From Spirochaetota bacterium (GTDB lineage Bacteria; Spirochaetota; UBA4802; JAFGDQ01): 64,000 bases of DNA. The stretch covers positions 1-64,000 of the forward strand of contig JAFGSG010000105.1 in the NCBI GenBank assembly GCA_016934735.1, given 5' to 3'. Below, in pieces: positions 49,951 to 59,486 of this stretch. Positions within the stretch are counted from its first letter, which is position 1. Every line of letters begins with the position of its first letter. The position numbers were made by a program, and so were the translations under genes. The notes beneath the pieces are model-generated. The model worked only from the letters and a program-made list of their open reading frames with translations, was not told where the DNA came from and did not search any database.

Positions 49951-51060
49951 ATGAAATTTAACATAAGAATAATTATACTTTTATTAATTGTATTTTTAAT
50001 CCCGCTATGTGCACGTATTGCGGAAAACAAACTTGCTGACAATAAAGATTCCCTCATAAGTGACCACTTTGACGGCAGGCGATATTTTAATCCGGATGCA
50101 CCTAAACCACAGGAGCAGTCTGATCCTAAACAGCAGAAAAGCCGGCGCAGCTGGATTTCCAGACTGCTGTTCGGAAGCGGATGGCCGGATTGGCCTGCTC
50201 TGGATGATGACCATTCCGAAACAGGCCCTAGGCCGGCAGTCAGCGTTGGAGACGGGGAAATCCGTGTCACTCTTGTGAATCATTCGACTTTTCTTATCCA
50301 GATGGATAATCTTAATATTTTAACAGATCCGGTATGGTCAAAAAGAGTGGGCCCGCTTTCCTGGCTTGGAGTAAAAAGGCACCGTAAGCCCGGTATTCAT
50401 TTTGAGGATCTGCCTCCGATTGATGCTGTTCTGATTTCACATAATCATTATGACCACATGGATATGCCAACGCTTAAGCGCCTTGCGGAGAAGTTTCATC
50501 CCGGTGGTTTAACTTCGTTAGGGAATCTGGGAAATCTTCTTGATGCTGGTTTTGAATCCGCTATGGAACTGGACTGGTGGCAGTCAGCGGAGCTCCCGAC
50601 CGGCGTCACTGTCACGCTTGTCCCGGCACAACATTTTTCAATGCGTTCACTCTGGGATAGGGATGAGACATTATGGGGAGGATTTGTTATTTCAGGGCCT
50701 TCTGGCAATGTGTATTTTGCAGGTGATACCGGTTACGGGCCGCATTTTAAGGAAATCGGACAGAAGTTTGCTCCTATAAAGATTGCTATGATTCCCATTG
50801 CCCCTTTTCGTCAGCCGGAAGCTGATGAAAATGCAGCGCCTAATTTTTCAAGAGTGCATACAAGCCCTTTTGATGCAGTACAAGCACACATTGACCTGGG
50901 TGCCGGATTTAGCCTCGCCTGCCATTTTCAGACCTTTCAGCTGGGCGGTGAGGAATACGACGCCGCACCTAAGGCGCTAGCTGTAGCGTTGAAAAAGTTC
51001 GGGCTTGTATCTGATACTTTTATAGCACCTGCTTTCGGAGAAATGATATCTGTCCCGTAA
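49951..51060 (+). CDS. metallo-beta-lactamase fold hydrolase (NAPE-PLD/UlaG-like)
   Basis: VLISHNHYDHMDMPTL metal motif, YFAGDTGYGPHF, LACHFQTFQLGGE. Confidence 0.92.
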   Translation: MKFNIRIIILLLIVFLIPLCARIAENKLADNKDSLISDHFDGRRYFNPDAPKPQEQSDPKQQKSRRSWISRLLFGSGWPDWPALDDDHSETGPRPAVSVGDGEIRVTLVNHSTFLIQMDNLNILTDPVWSKRVGPLSWLGVKRHRKPGIHFEDLPPIDAVLISHNHYDHMDMPTLKRLAEKFHPGGLTSLGNLGNLLDAGFESAMELDWWQSAELPTGVTVTLVPAQHFSMRSLWDRDETLWGGFVISGPSGNVYFAGDTGYGPHFKEIGQKFAPIKIAMIPIAPFRQPEADENAAPNFSRVHTSPFDAVQAHIDLGAGFSLACHFQTFQLGGEEYDAAPKALAVALKKFGLVSDTFIAPAFGEMISVP

Positions 51061-51109
51061 TAGGAGTCGGACTGGCTATATCGATGTATGTGTGAGGTTA
51101 TCAATATTA

Positions 51110-52543
51110 ATGAAAAACCATGATAAAGAAATTTATACAAGAGTGCTTGAATATATCAACGAGAAACAACTTCTTGCTAAAGGTGAAAAAATATTGCTTT
51201 CTCTGTCAGCCGGAAAGGATTCAATGATGCTTCTGGATATTTTTCTGCATTTGAGAGATCAGCTTTTGCTCGATATAGCCATGTTCCATCTAAATCATAT
51301 GATGCGAGGTAAAGATGCGGATGATGATGAAAAGTTCGTAGCGGAAATATCCCGCTCCAATAATATCCAATTATTTTTATATAAATTTGATTTTAAGAAA
51401 AATAAACCGAAAGGTTTTTCTTTTGAACAATACGCGAGGAAGAAAAGATATGAACTCCTCAATAAGGTATTTACAGAAAATAATTTTCAAAAAATTGCAA
51501 CAGCTCATAATCGGGACGATAATATTGAAACGATTCTCATGAGGATTTTAAGCGGGACAGGTATTCACGGACTCGGCGGTATTGAATGCAGGAGGGGAGG
51601 CATAATTAGGCCTTTACTTATTCTTTCTTCAAAAGAGGTTTACGAGCATTTAGTAAATAAAAAAATTCAATGGAGAGAAGATTTATCCAACAAGGATGAA
51701 AAATACCTGCGCAATTTTTTGCGTAATTCGCTTATTCCTAAAATCACTTCTCGCTTTGATGGAGCGGGGGAAGCTTTATTATCGCTTTCAAATATAGCTA
51801 AAGATTATACGTCATTGATTGATGAACTCGTTAAAGAACAGGGAGAGTTATATATTTTTGAAAATAAAAGCGCTATTTTTGAAAAAGATATATATATTAA
51901 AGATAAGAAACTCTTCAAGTATGTAATATCAAAAGCAATTCGGGAAAATTTTAACGAATTTGTGACAATAGGTATGCTCGAAGAGATTTATAAGAAAGCA
52001 GTCACTAAAAAAACTAATCTGCTTCTTTATAAAAACAGGAACATTTTAGTAAAAAAAACTTTCAAAAACAATAAAAAGGTTATTGTAATTTCGGAAAATA
52101 CCGGATATAACCACAATAAAATTGACTGGGAGTATAAAATTGATTTAACTTTAGTTAAGAATGTAAGTATTTTTATTAAAGAGATAAACAGATATTTAAA
52201 TTTCAGGGTTGTTGATTATAATTATTTTCAGAAAAACAGGAATTTTGATTTAATATTTGTTTCTCTTAAAGAAGATATTAAAGAAGCTCGGATAAGAAAC
52301 AGGCGCAACGGAGACAGGATAGTTCTGGAACAAGGTTCAAAAAAAATTAAGGAATTATTGATAGAATATAAGTTTGAAAAGCTAGTTAAGGACATGGTTC
52401 CGCTTTTTATAATAGATTCTCATGTAGCTGTATTTATGCCTGGCATCGTCAGCACTATTAAGAACAGAGTGTCAGTAGATTTTCATGTAAAAAACGATTC
52501 AAAAAAAATACTTGCTATACACAGTGAAGAATATCAACTGTGA
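51110..52543 (+). CDS. tilS: tRNA(Ile)-lysidine synthetase
   Basis: LLSLSAGKDSMMLLDIF PP-loop, ATAHNRDDNIETILMRILSGTGIHGLGGI. Confidence 0.94.
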   Translation: MKNHDKEIYTRVLEYINEKQLLAKGEKILLSLSAGKDSMMLLDIFLHLRDQLLLDIAMFHLNHMMRGKDADDDEKFVAEISRSNNIQLFLYKFDFKKNKPKGFSFEQYARKKRYELLNKVFTENNFQKIATAHNRDDNIETILMRILSGTGIHGLGGIECRRGGIIRPLLILSSKEVYEHLVNKKIQWREDLSNKDEKYLRNFLRNSLIPKITSRFDGAGEALLSLSNIAKDYTSLIDELVKEQGELYIFENKSAIFEKDIYIKDKKLFKYVISKAIRENFNEFVTIGMLEEIYKKAVTKKTNLLLYKNRNILVKKTFKNNKKVIVISENTGYNHNKIDWEYKIDLTLVKNVSIFIKEINRYLNFRVVDYNYFQKNRNFDLIFVSLKEDIKEARIRNRRNGDRIVLEQGSKKIKELLIEYKFEKLVKDMVPLFIIDSHVAVFMPGIVSTIKNRVSVDFHVKNDSKKILAIHSEEYQL

Positions 52544-52560
52544 TAATAATAATTCATTAG

Positions 52561-52675
52561 ATTTGATGCAAATCTGTCATGTCGGTAATTCGCATGTCCG
52601 GATATTGAGCCCGGGTGCAAAGTAACGGGAACTATCCCTGTTAATAATAGAGATCTCAATTTACCGGAAATGACA
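52561..52675 (+). ncRNA. structured leader or ncRNA candidate upstream of ftsH
   Basis: Nested helices: TGTCAT/ATGACA (52575-52580/52670-52675), CGGTAA/TTACCG (52583-52588/52661-52666), ATTGAG/CTCAAT (52604-52609/52655-52660), plus ATTTG-atg-CAAAT (52561-52573). Confidence 0.45.
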
Positions 52676-52725
52676 TTATAATTATGCAATAGGTCTATCA
52701 GGTTTAAAATTTCAGGAGTAATTAG

Positions 52726-54642
52726 ATGAATAAAAACGGAAAAAATATAGCCTTAGTCTTACTGGTTGCAGTTTTGGTCATGGCTATATATAAGATGAAT
52801 GATGTTACTAAACAGAAAGTTGAATCTCTGCAATACAGTGATTTTATTAAAAAAGTTTATGATAAGAAGATTAAAGGTGTAAGCATTGTCGGCGGAACAA
52901 AAATAAAAGGCCAGTACTTAAAAGGTGAGAATGCTTATGTTTTTGAAACAATCATTCCATATAACGATCCCGATTTGGTAAAAGTTCTTATTAACAATGA
53001 TGTGGAAATTCAGGGTGAAGAAGCGGATGAGAATTTCTGGGTTAAAGGACTGTTTAGTTTTCTTCCATGGCTCATTTTTCTCGGATTGATCTGGTTTCTA
53101 ATGATGCGCCAGATACAGGCTACAGGCACAAAGGCAATGTCGTTCGGGAAGAGCAGGGCAAAGATGAGCCCTGAGACAAAGAATAAAGTTACGTTTGCGG
53201 ACGTGGCCGGCGTTGAGGAAGCCAAGGAGGAGTTAAAAGAGATTATAGATTTTCTGAAAGAGCCGAAGAAATTTATCGGTATAGGAGCGAAAATACCCAA
53301 GGGAGTGCTTTTAATGGGTTCTCCCGGTACTGGAAAGACATTGCTTGCAAGGGCAATCGCAGGAGAGGCGGATGTTCCGTTTTTCTCGATCAGCGGGTCG
53401 GACTTTGTTGAGATGTTCGTTGGCGTGGGTGCGTCCCGTGTAAGGGATCTCTTTGATCAGGGCAAGAAAAACGCACCATGTATTATCTTTATTGATGAGA
53501 TAGACGCTGTTGGAAGACTGCGCGGTGCTGGTCTGGGCGGCGGACATGATGAAAGAGAGCAGACGCTGAACCAGCTTCTTGTTGAGATGGACGGTTTCGA
53601 AACGAATGAAGGAGTCATAATAATTGCGGCGACAAACAGGCCAGATATCCTGGATCCTGCGCTTCTTCGTCCCGGAAGATTTGATAGACAGGTTGTGGTT
53701 GATGTACCGGATATAAGAGGACGCGAAAAGATACTCGCCGTTCACTCAAAAAAAATACCTCTTTCCCGCGAGGTCAATCTGAAAATAATTGCAAGGGGAA
53801 CTCCCGGTTTTACCGGAGCTGATCTCGCGAATCTTGTTAATGAAGCAGCTCTCTTATCCGCAAGAAGAAACAAGAAAAGGGTAACCATGCTGGAAATGGA
53901 GGATGCAAAGGATAAGGTGCTTATGGGGCCTGAGAGAAGATCAATTCTTATATCCGATGAAGAAAAAGAAATAATAGCATTCCATGAATCAGGTCATGCG
54001 ATTCTTGGAATGCTTCTGCGTACTGAAGATACGATACATAAGGTGACGATAATTCCAAGAGGCAGGGCTCTTGGATTAACAATGAATCTTCCTAAAGAAG
54101 AGAAACATCTTCATTCGAAGAGTTACTGGCTGAATCAAATAGTGCAGCTATACGGCGGACACATAAGCGAAAAATTACAGTTTAACGATGTCACAACCGG
54201 TTCAAGCAATGACATTGAAAGAGCAACCGACATCGCAAGAAGAATGGTATGCGAGTGGGGTATGAGTGAGAAGATGGGCTCACTGACATTCGGTAAGAAA
54301 AACGAACAGATATTTTTAGGAAGAGAGATCTCCCAGCATAGGGACTACAGCGAAGCAACTGCGGAGCTTATTGATATTGAAGTTAAATCAATATTAAAAG
54401 AATGCGAGGATAAAGCTAGAAGTTTACTTGTAGAGTACAAGGATAAATGCGAAAAAATCGCACGATATTTAATAGAACGTGAAAGCTTAAATGAGCAGGA
54501 TATTAAAATGATAATGAATAACGAAGAGCTTCCTGCATTGGTGGTTTCCGATAAATCAAAGACAAATAAAGCGGAGAAGGAGAAGAAGAGCGATCAATCA
54601 AAACCTGTTGAGGATAAAAAATTACGTCCTGCTGAATTATAA
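52726..54642 (+). CDS. ftsH: ATP-dependent zinc metalloprotease FtsH
   Basis: [27 protein letters not shown] (HExxH), SRH region, N-terminal TMs. Confidence 0.98.
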   Translation: MNKNGKNIALVLLVAVLVMAIYKMNDVTKQKVESLQYSDFIKKVYDKKIKGVSIVGGTKIKGQYLKGENAYVFETIIPYNDPDLVKVLINNDVEIQGEEADENFWVKGLFSFLPWLIFLGLIWFLMMRQIQATGTKAMSFGKSRAKMSPETKNKVTFADVAGVEEAKEELKEIIDFLKEPKKFIGIGAKIPKGVLLMGSPGTGKTLLARAIAGEADVPFFSISGSDFVEMFVGVGASRVRDLFDQGKKNAPCIIFIDEIDAVGRLRGAGLGGGHDEREQTLNQLLVEMDGFETNEGVIIIAATNRPDILDPALLRPGRFDRQVVVDVPDIRGREKILAVHSKKIPLSREVNLKIIARGTPGFTGADLANLVNEAALLSARRNKKRVTMLEMEDAKDKVLMGPERRSILISDEEKEIIAFHESGHAILGMLLRTEDTIHKVTIIPRGRALGLTMNLPKEEKHLHSKSYWLNQIVQLYGGHISEKLQFNDVTTGSSNDIERATDIARRMVCEWGMSEKMGSLTFGKKNEQIFLGREISQHRDYSEATAELIDIEVKSILKECEDKARSLLVEYKDKCEKIARYLIERESLNEQDIKMIMNNEELPALVVSDKSKTNKAEKEKKSDQSKPVEDKKLRPAEL

Positions 54643-54708
54643 GGAATCTATTGAAAATTTGATTTTTTCTTCAAATTTTTCCTGAAAACAGGATGTGTTA
54701 TATGTCCT

Positions 54709-54728
54709 ATTTGACACGGATGTCAAAT
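54709..54728. repeat. perfect hairpin atttgaca-cgga-tgtcaaat downstream of ftsH
   Basis: 8-bp perfect stem with 4-nt loop. Confidence 0.6.
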
Positions 54729-54797
54729 ATATATTCATTAGTTACATCACTATTTAATTATTAGAATCAACCATAATTAAATAAAGGTATTTTATTT

Positions 54798-55886
54798 ATG
54801 AAATCCGGCGATATAGATGATTTACTTTTAAACGTAGATGAGAATTTTGATGAAAATCCGCAGTCAAAGGGAGAGGAATTAAAAGGATCATCAGCGGAGA
54901 AAGAATCTTTAAAAGAAAAAGAATCACAGAAAGATACAGCAAAATCAATTTCGTTGTCAAAGATGCATGAAAGTGCTGATTTGTCGTTTCTGGAAAACGT
55001 AGATTCCGATGATTCGAAAGACGAATATGATGAATATGAAAAAAAGATAAAAGAAGAGCTGTCTCTGGACCATTCCGAAGATGCAGGCAGGGATCCGGCA
55101 GAAAAAACAGGAGAGGAAATTCAGGCAGAAACAGAAAATATTACGAAAATAAAAATAGAAAAAGTAAAGTTTATTCTTAGAGGTACCAGAACATGGAATA
55201 CCCGTGAACCGTATGTTTTACCTGTAAATTATGATAAATTAAATATTGATTATAAAGATTTGTATAAAACATTTTATCTTATTAAAGTACAGAGTGATGG
55301 GCAGAATATACAGGGTGAGATGAAGAGAGCTATGTTTAAGTTCATCAGAAATCCCGAAAAATATATTATTCATGAATATACTGAATTTATTAATAACAAC
55401 TTGTTTTCGTTAACTGCGGAACTTGGAAATTATTTTGGTTTCCAGAATGAAAATCTTCAATTATTTGTATATCATCTCGGTATTTTGACGCTTTATAAAA
55501 TCATAATCATCCGTTTTCAGACTGATAAAATCGGTTATTGTTATAAACTGCAGGCTGATAATAACGTGGTAAGATATATTCCGTTTGAATTTGTAAAAGA
55601 AGTAATTTTACAATGGCACAATGATAATATAATCGGCAATGATTATCCTTATGACGGGATAATAGAATATAACGATCTGAAAAGAGTGGTTTCCAGGCGC
55701 TATACATCTGAATATGAAAAATATAACAGCAAGCTTGACGATTTAATATCAAAATCGAAATTGAGCACAAGTGCTTCCGACAGGGATGAAATTTTTAAAA
55801 GCAAATGGGATGATTGGTTCGGAAAAACGAATATACTGGTTTATAACAGGTTTCTTGAACGTACAATATTTAAAATAGTAAAATAG
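54798..55886 (+). CDS. hypothetical protein with acidic low-complexity N-terminus
   Basis: Long well-formed ORF; ~110 aa Glu/Asp/Lys/Ser-rich N-terminus followed by a globular-looking region. Confidence 0.7.
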   Translation: MKSGDIDDLLLNVDENFDENPQSKGEELKGSSAEKESLKEKESQKDTAKSISLSKMHESADLSFLENVDSDDSKDEYDEYEKKIKEELSLDHSEDAGRDPAEKTGEEIQAETENITKIKIEKVKFILRGTRTWNTREPYVLPVNYDKLNIDYKDLYKTFYLIKVQSDGQNIQGEMKRAMFKFIRNPEKYIIHEYTEFINNNLFSLTAELGNYFGFQNENLQLFVYHLGILTLYKIIIIRFQTDKIGYCYKLQADNNVVRYIPFEFVKEVILQWHNDNIIGNDYPYDGIIEYNDLKRVVSRRYTSEYEKYNSKLDDLISKSKLSTSASDRDEIFKSKWDDWFGKTNILVYNRFLERTIFKIVK

Positions 55887-55997
55887 ATGACCTCACACCC
55901 GGGCGAGTCTTGCGGCCATTCACCGGTAAAATGCCCTCGCCGGCCATTCTAGTGGGAGGGGAGGCGTTGTACAGGGTGACTGCGCGATTTGTGGCAG

Positions 55998-58091
55998 CTA
56001 CGACAAAATTGAGAGTACTTTTTTTGTTCTTATTCCGGTGAGAAGCGGCGATAACCTGATATCATTTTGAAGGTCGCTTAATGTTTGATGCATATTTTTT
56101 GCTTTTGTAACAATAATCTCAGCCTCTTTTTTAGCTTCAATTATCAGATCCATATCGTTTATTATATCCGCGAATTCAAAACCGGAGGAGCGCCCATGCT
56201 GTCGACTGCCAATAATTTCTCCGGCTCCCCTGGATTTTAAGTCTTCTTCTGCTATCTTAAACCCGTCATCTGTGGATACAATTGTCTCAATTCTTTTTAC
56301 AGCTTCCGCAGATATATTATCAGGATAAATCAGTGCACAGAAAGATTGATGTTCGCCCCTGCCGACCCGCCCTCTTAACTGATGCAGCTGTGCAAGCCCG
56401 AATCTCTCCGCATGTTCGATCACCATTATATTGGCGTTGGGCACATCAACTCCGACTTCAATCACGGTAGTAGAAACCAATATATCGGTATATCCATTCT
56501 TAAATCTCTGCATAATAGAGCCCTTTGCGTCTGAACTCATTTTCCCATGAAGGAGTTCGACTTTTCTGTGCGGAAAAATTTTAGTGCGCAGCTTATCATA
56601 TTCTTCAATAGCGGATTTCAAATCTATTTTTTCTGATTCCTGAATAATGGGCAGAACAAAATAAACCTGTCTTCCCTGGGATATGTATTTTTCAACTGAA
56701 TTATAAACCCACTGAATTTTTGATTCCGGGAACGACAGTGTTTTAATCGAAATCCTATCTTTAGGCTTTTCGTAAATATATGATACATCCAGATCACCGT
56801 ATAGTGTTAAAGAGAGAGATCTTGGAATAGGGGTGGCTGTCATTATAAGCAGATCAGTAGACTTGCCTTTTTGCCGTAGTTTCGCCCTCTGATTGACTCC
56901 GAATTTATGCTGTTCGTCAATAATTATTAATCCTAAATTGTTAAACTTAACTTTTTCCTGAAAAAGCGCATGTGTTCCTATTACAATTTTTATTTCTCCA
57001 TTTGAGATCTGTTCATAAATTTTCTTTTTTTCGCTATGGGAAGTATTTCCTGTAAGCAGCGCAATACTGATTTTATCCGGTATATATTTTGAAAATGTTT
57101 CATAATGTTGATTTGCCAGAACTTCAGTCGGAGCCATATATGCAGACTGCTCTCCTCTTCCGCATGCAAGCAGTGATGCTGCGATCGAGACTATCGTTTT
57201 CCCGCTTCCCACATCTCCCTGCAGCAGCCTGTTCATAGGGTAAAAATTATTCATGTCGTTTTTAATTTCATCGATGCATCTGATCTGATCGACGGTTAAG
57301 ACAAAAGGTAATTTCGATAAAAATTCTTTATAATACAAATCATCAATTTTATTCCTTTTAATATTTATTTCATTTCTGGCGAATTTTCTTGAAACACACA
57401 GATAGTATTGAAGGAAGAAAAGTTCATTAAACGCAAGACGTCTTCTGGCGTTCTCAGCATCGGCGATCGAGTCCGGAAAATGGATTGAAAAAATAGCTTC
57501 TTTTAAGTTAATAAGTCCAAGTCTTTTAAGAAACGTCTCATCAAGAGGATCGGAAATATTTTCAATATCAGTGTCTATGATCGATCGGATAATTCTTCTG
57601 AATCCCCTTGAATCAAGTCCGATCTTTTTCAGTTTTTCTGTAGACCGGTAAAGCGGAATTATTCTGCCTGTATTTATTGATTTTATTTGAGATTCTTCGT
57701 CTATAAAATCAAAATCGGGGTGTACAATCTGTTTCTGATTGTAAAATTCAACGGTGCCTGAAAACAGCACATAGTCCCCGGCTTTAAACAGCTTCGCAAA
57801 ATAGTACAGGGAATTAAAAAAAATACCGGAGATTGAATCGCTCCCGTCATCAATAATTACCTGCAGATATTTTCTTTTCCTGCCGGTTATAATTGATTCG
57901 ACAATGTGCCCGCCTACGGTTACTGACTCATTTACGAATACATCTTTTATTGGTTTGAAAACGGATCTATCAATATATCTCCTCGGGCAGAAGTATAATA
58001 GATCCTCTGTAGTTTCAATGCCAAGTTCGTGCTTTAATGCTTCTGCTTTCTTGGGCCCTATTCCCTTTATGTATTGAATATTGTTGTCCAT
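55998..58091 (-). CDS. recG: ATP-dependent DNA helicase RecG
   Basis: RLLQGDVGSGKTIVS, DEQHKFGVNQRAKL, MTATPIPRSL, QLRGRVGRG. Confidence 0.97.
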   Translation of the reverse strand: MDNNIQYIKGIGPKKAEALKHELGIETTEDLLYFCPRRYIDRSVFKPIKDVFVNESVTVGGHIVESIITGRKRKYLQVIIDDGSDSISGIFFNSLYYFAKLFKAGDYVLFSGTVEFYNQKQIVHPDFDFIDEESQIKSINTGRIIPLYRSTEKLKKIGLDSRGFRRIIRSIIDTDIENISDPLDETFLKRLGLINLKEAIFSIHFPDSIADAENARRRLAFNELFFLQYYLCVSRKFARNEINIKRNKIDDLYYKEFLSKLPFVLTVDQIRCIDEIKNDMNNFYPMNRLLQGDVGSGKTIVSIAASLLACGRGEQSAYMAPTEVLANQHYETFSKYIPDKISIALLTGNTSHSEKKKIYEQISNGEIKIVIGTHALFQEKVKFNNLGLIIIDEQHKFGVNQRAKLRQKGKSTDLLIMTATPIPRSLSLTLYGDLDVSYIYEKPKDRISIKTLSFPESKIQWVYNSVEKYISQGRQVYFVLPIIQESEKIDLKSAIEEYDKLRTKIFPHRKVELLHGKMSSDAKGSIMQRFKNGYTDILVSTTVIEVGVDVPNANIMVIEHAERFGLAQLHQLRGRVGRGEHQSFCALIYPDNISAEAVKRIETIVSTDDGFKIAEEDLKSRGAGEIIGSRQHGRSSGFEFADIINDMDLIIEAKKEAEIIVTKAKNMHQTLSDLQNDIRLSPLLTGIRTKKVLSILS

Positions 58092-58284
58092 TGAAATTAT
58101 ATTTTATTTTTTCGGATATTTGAAAATAAACACTTATACAGAATTTATGAATAATATAATTGGAATGTATCTGTCAACAATTATGCTTTAAATTATTAAT
58201 CTTATATATTTAAATAATTAAATCTTGATTTTATTTTCTTACTATGATAGAATGAAACAGTAAAAATTCTTGTGGAGAACGCAA

Positions 58285-59364
58285 ATGATTAAAGGCGTTA
58301 AAACAATTACAGACAGGAATTTATTCCAGAATATTTTAAAGAAATTTTTTTATAACAGAATATCTTTTATTTATTCCCAAAAAGCAAATATTGAAGTACA
58401 ATTTTTAGATACTCCGGATGGACTGGTAAATATACAGATTCCATTTGATATGGAAGAGCAGAAAAATTGCATTGCTTATACAAGAAATGAGAATAATATA
58501 ATAGTTGTTTTTCTTAAATATGTCAGCCATAAAACGAAAGATATTTTAGTATTTAATCCCGCAAAATTTCAGGTTATGTCTGTTGAAAGGAAGGATGAAA
58601 GAAGATCAATTATCGAAGCCGGAATAGATAAATCCTTATTATATATTACAAATTTTATTACAGATAAAATTATCGGCAGTTCGCTTACCAGCCAGGAAAA
58701 AATTTTAAAACGTATAAAAGAAATTATCGAGTATGATCACCTGAAGGAATATGAATACCTAAAAATATTTTTCTGGAATGAAAATATATCCGATCCAAGA
58801 ATGAAATTTTTTTTTACTAACAGAAACCATATTTTTATCCCGGATATGACTTTCGAAAGCGGCGATTATATATACAGATATTATTTGAATAATATATATA
58901 ATCAGGATGCTTATTTAAAAACACATAAAGAATTGATCTCCGAGATTTCAGTTCCCATATTATTTGATTTAAAAATTCCATATGGTTACATACAGGTGAA
59001 TAAATACACTCCTTTCCCCAAGTCGTCAGTCACACTCATTAAAAGGCTTGCGTCAATTGTGGATGAGTTAGCAAAAAAGAGCAATTTGTTTTCCGTTTCT
59101 AATGATAAGCTTTTAGTTTCAGATATTTCAAAAACAGGTGTGGGTATAGTATTTAATAATCAAAAATATATTCCATATTATAAAAAAGACAGCTACGTGT
59201 CAATGGACCTGCTGCTCCCGCATTATAAAAAAGCTTCTATGCTTGCCGACGTAAGGCATCTCGAGATGATGCATAATAAAACGATCAAAGTAGGTTTTGA
59301 GATTAAGGATATGGACAGCGCCAGCAGGGACAATTACGAAAAATTTCTGGGGTTGATTGAATAA
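58285..59364 (+). CDS. DUF1577/PilZ-like protein
   Basis: Reads as the spirochaete DUF1577 family; C-terminal PilZ-like segment; ATG at 58285 with ggag upstream. Confidence 0.6.
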   Translation: MIKGVKTITDRNLFQNILKKFFYNRISFIYSQKANIEVQFLDTPDGLVNIQIPFDMEEQKNCIAYTRNENNIIVVFLKYVSHKTKDILVFNPAKFQVMSVERKDERRSIIEAGIDKSLLYITNFITDKIIGSSLTSQEKILKRIKEIIEYDHLKEYEYLKIFFWNENISDPRMKFFFTNRNHIFIPDMTFESGDYIYRYYLNNIYNQDAYLKTHKELISEISVPILFDLKIPYGYIQVNKYTPFPKSSVTLIKRLASIVDELAKKSNLFSVSNDKLLVSDISKTGVGIVFNNQKYIPYYKKDSYVSMDLLLPHYKKASMLADVRHLEMMHNKTIKVGFEIKDMDSASRDNYEKFLGLIE

Positions 59365-59394
59365 TAAGTTCAAATATATAATTGCTTTCGTTAT

Positions 59395-59439
59395 ATAATC
59401 ATTAAGCCGCATAAAAGATTATAGCGGCTTAATGATTAT
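59395..59439. terminator. bidirectional terminator between convergent genes
   Basis: Perfect 16-bp inverted repeat ataatcattaagccgc / gcggcttaatgattat (59395-59410/59424-59439). Confidence 0.85.
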
Positions 59440-59486
59440 TCAGTTTGTTCCTAATAAATAAAAAGCTGCCCGGACCTTTTAACTAA

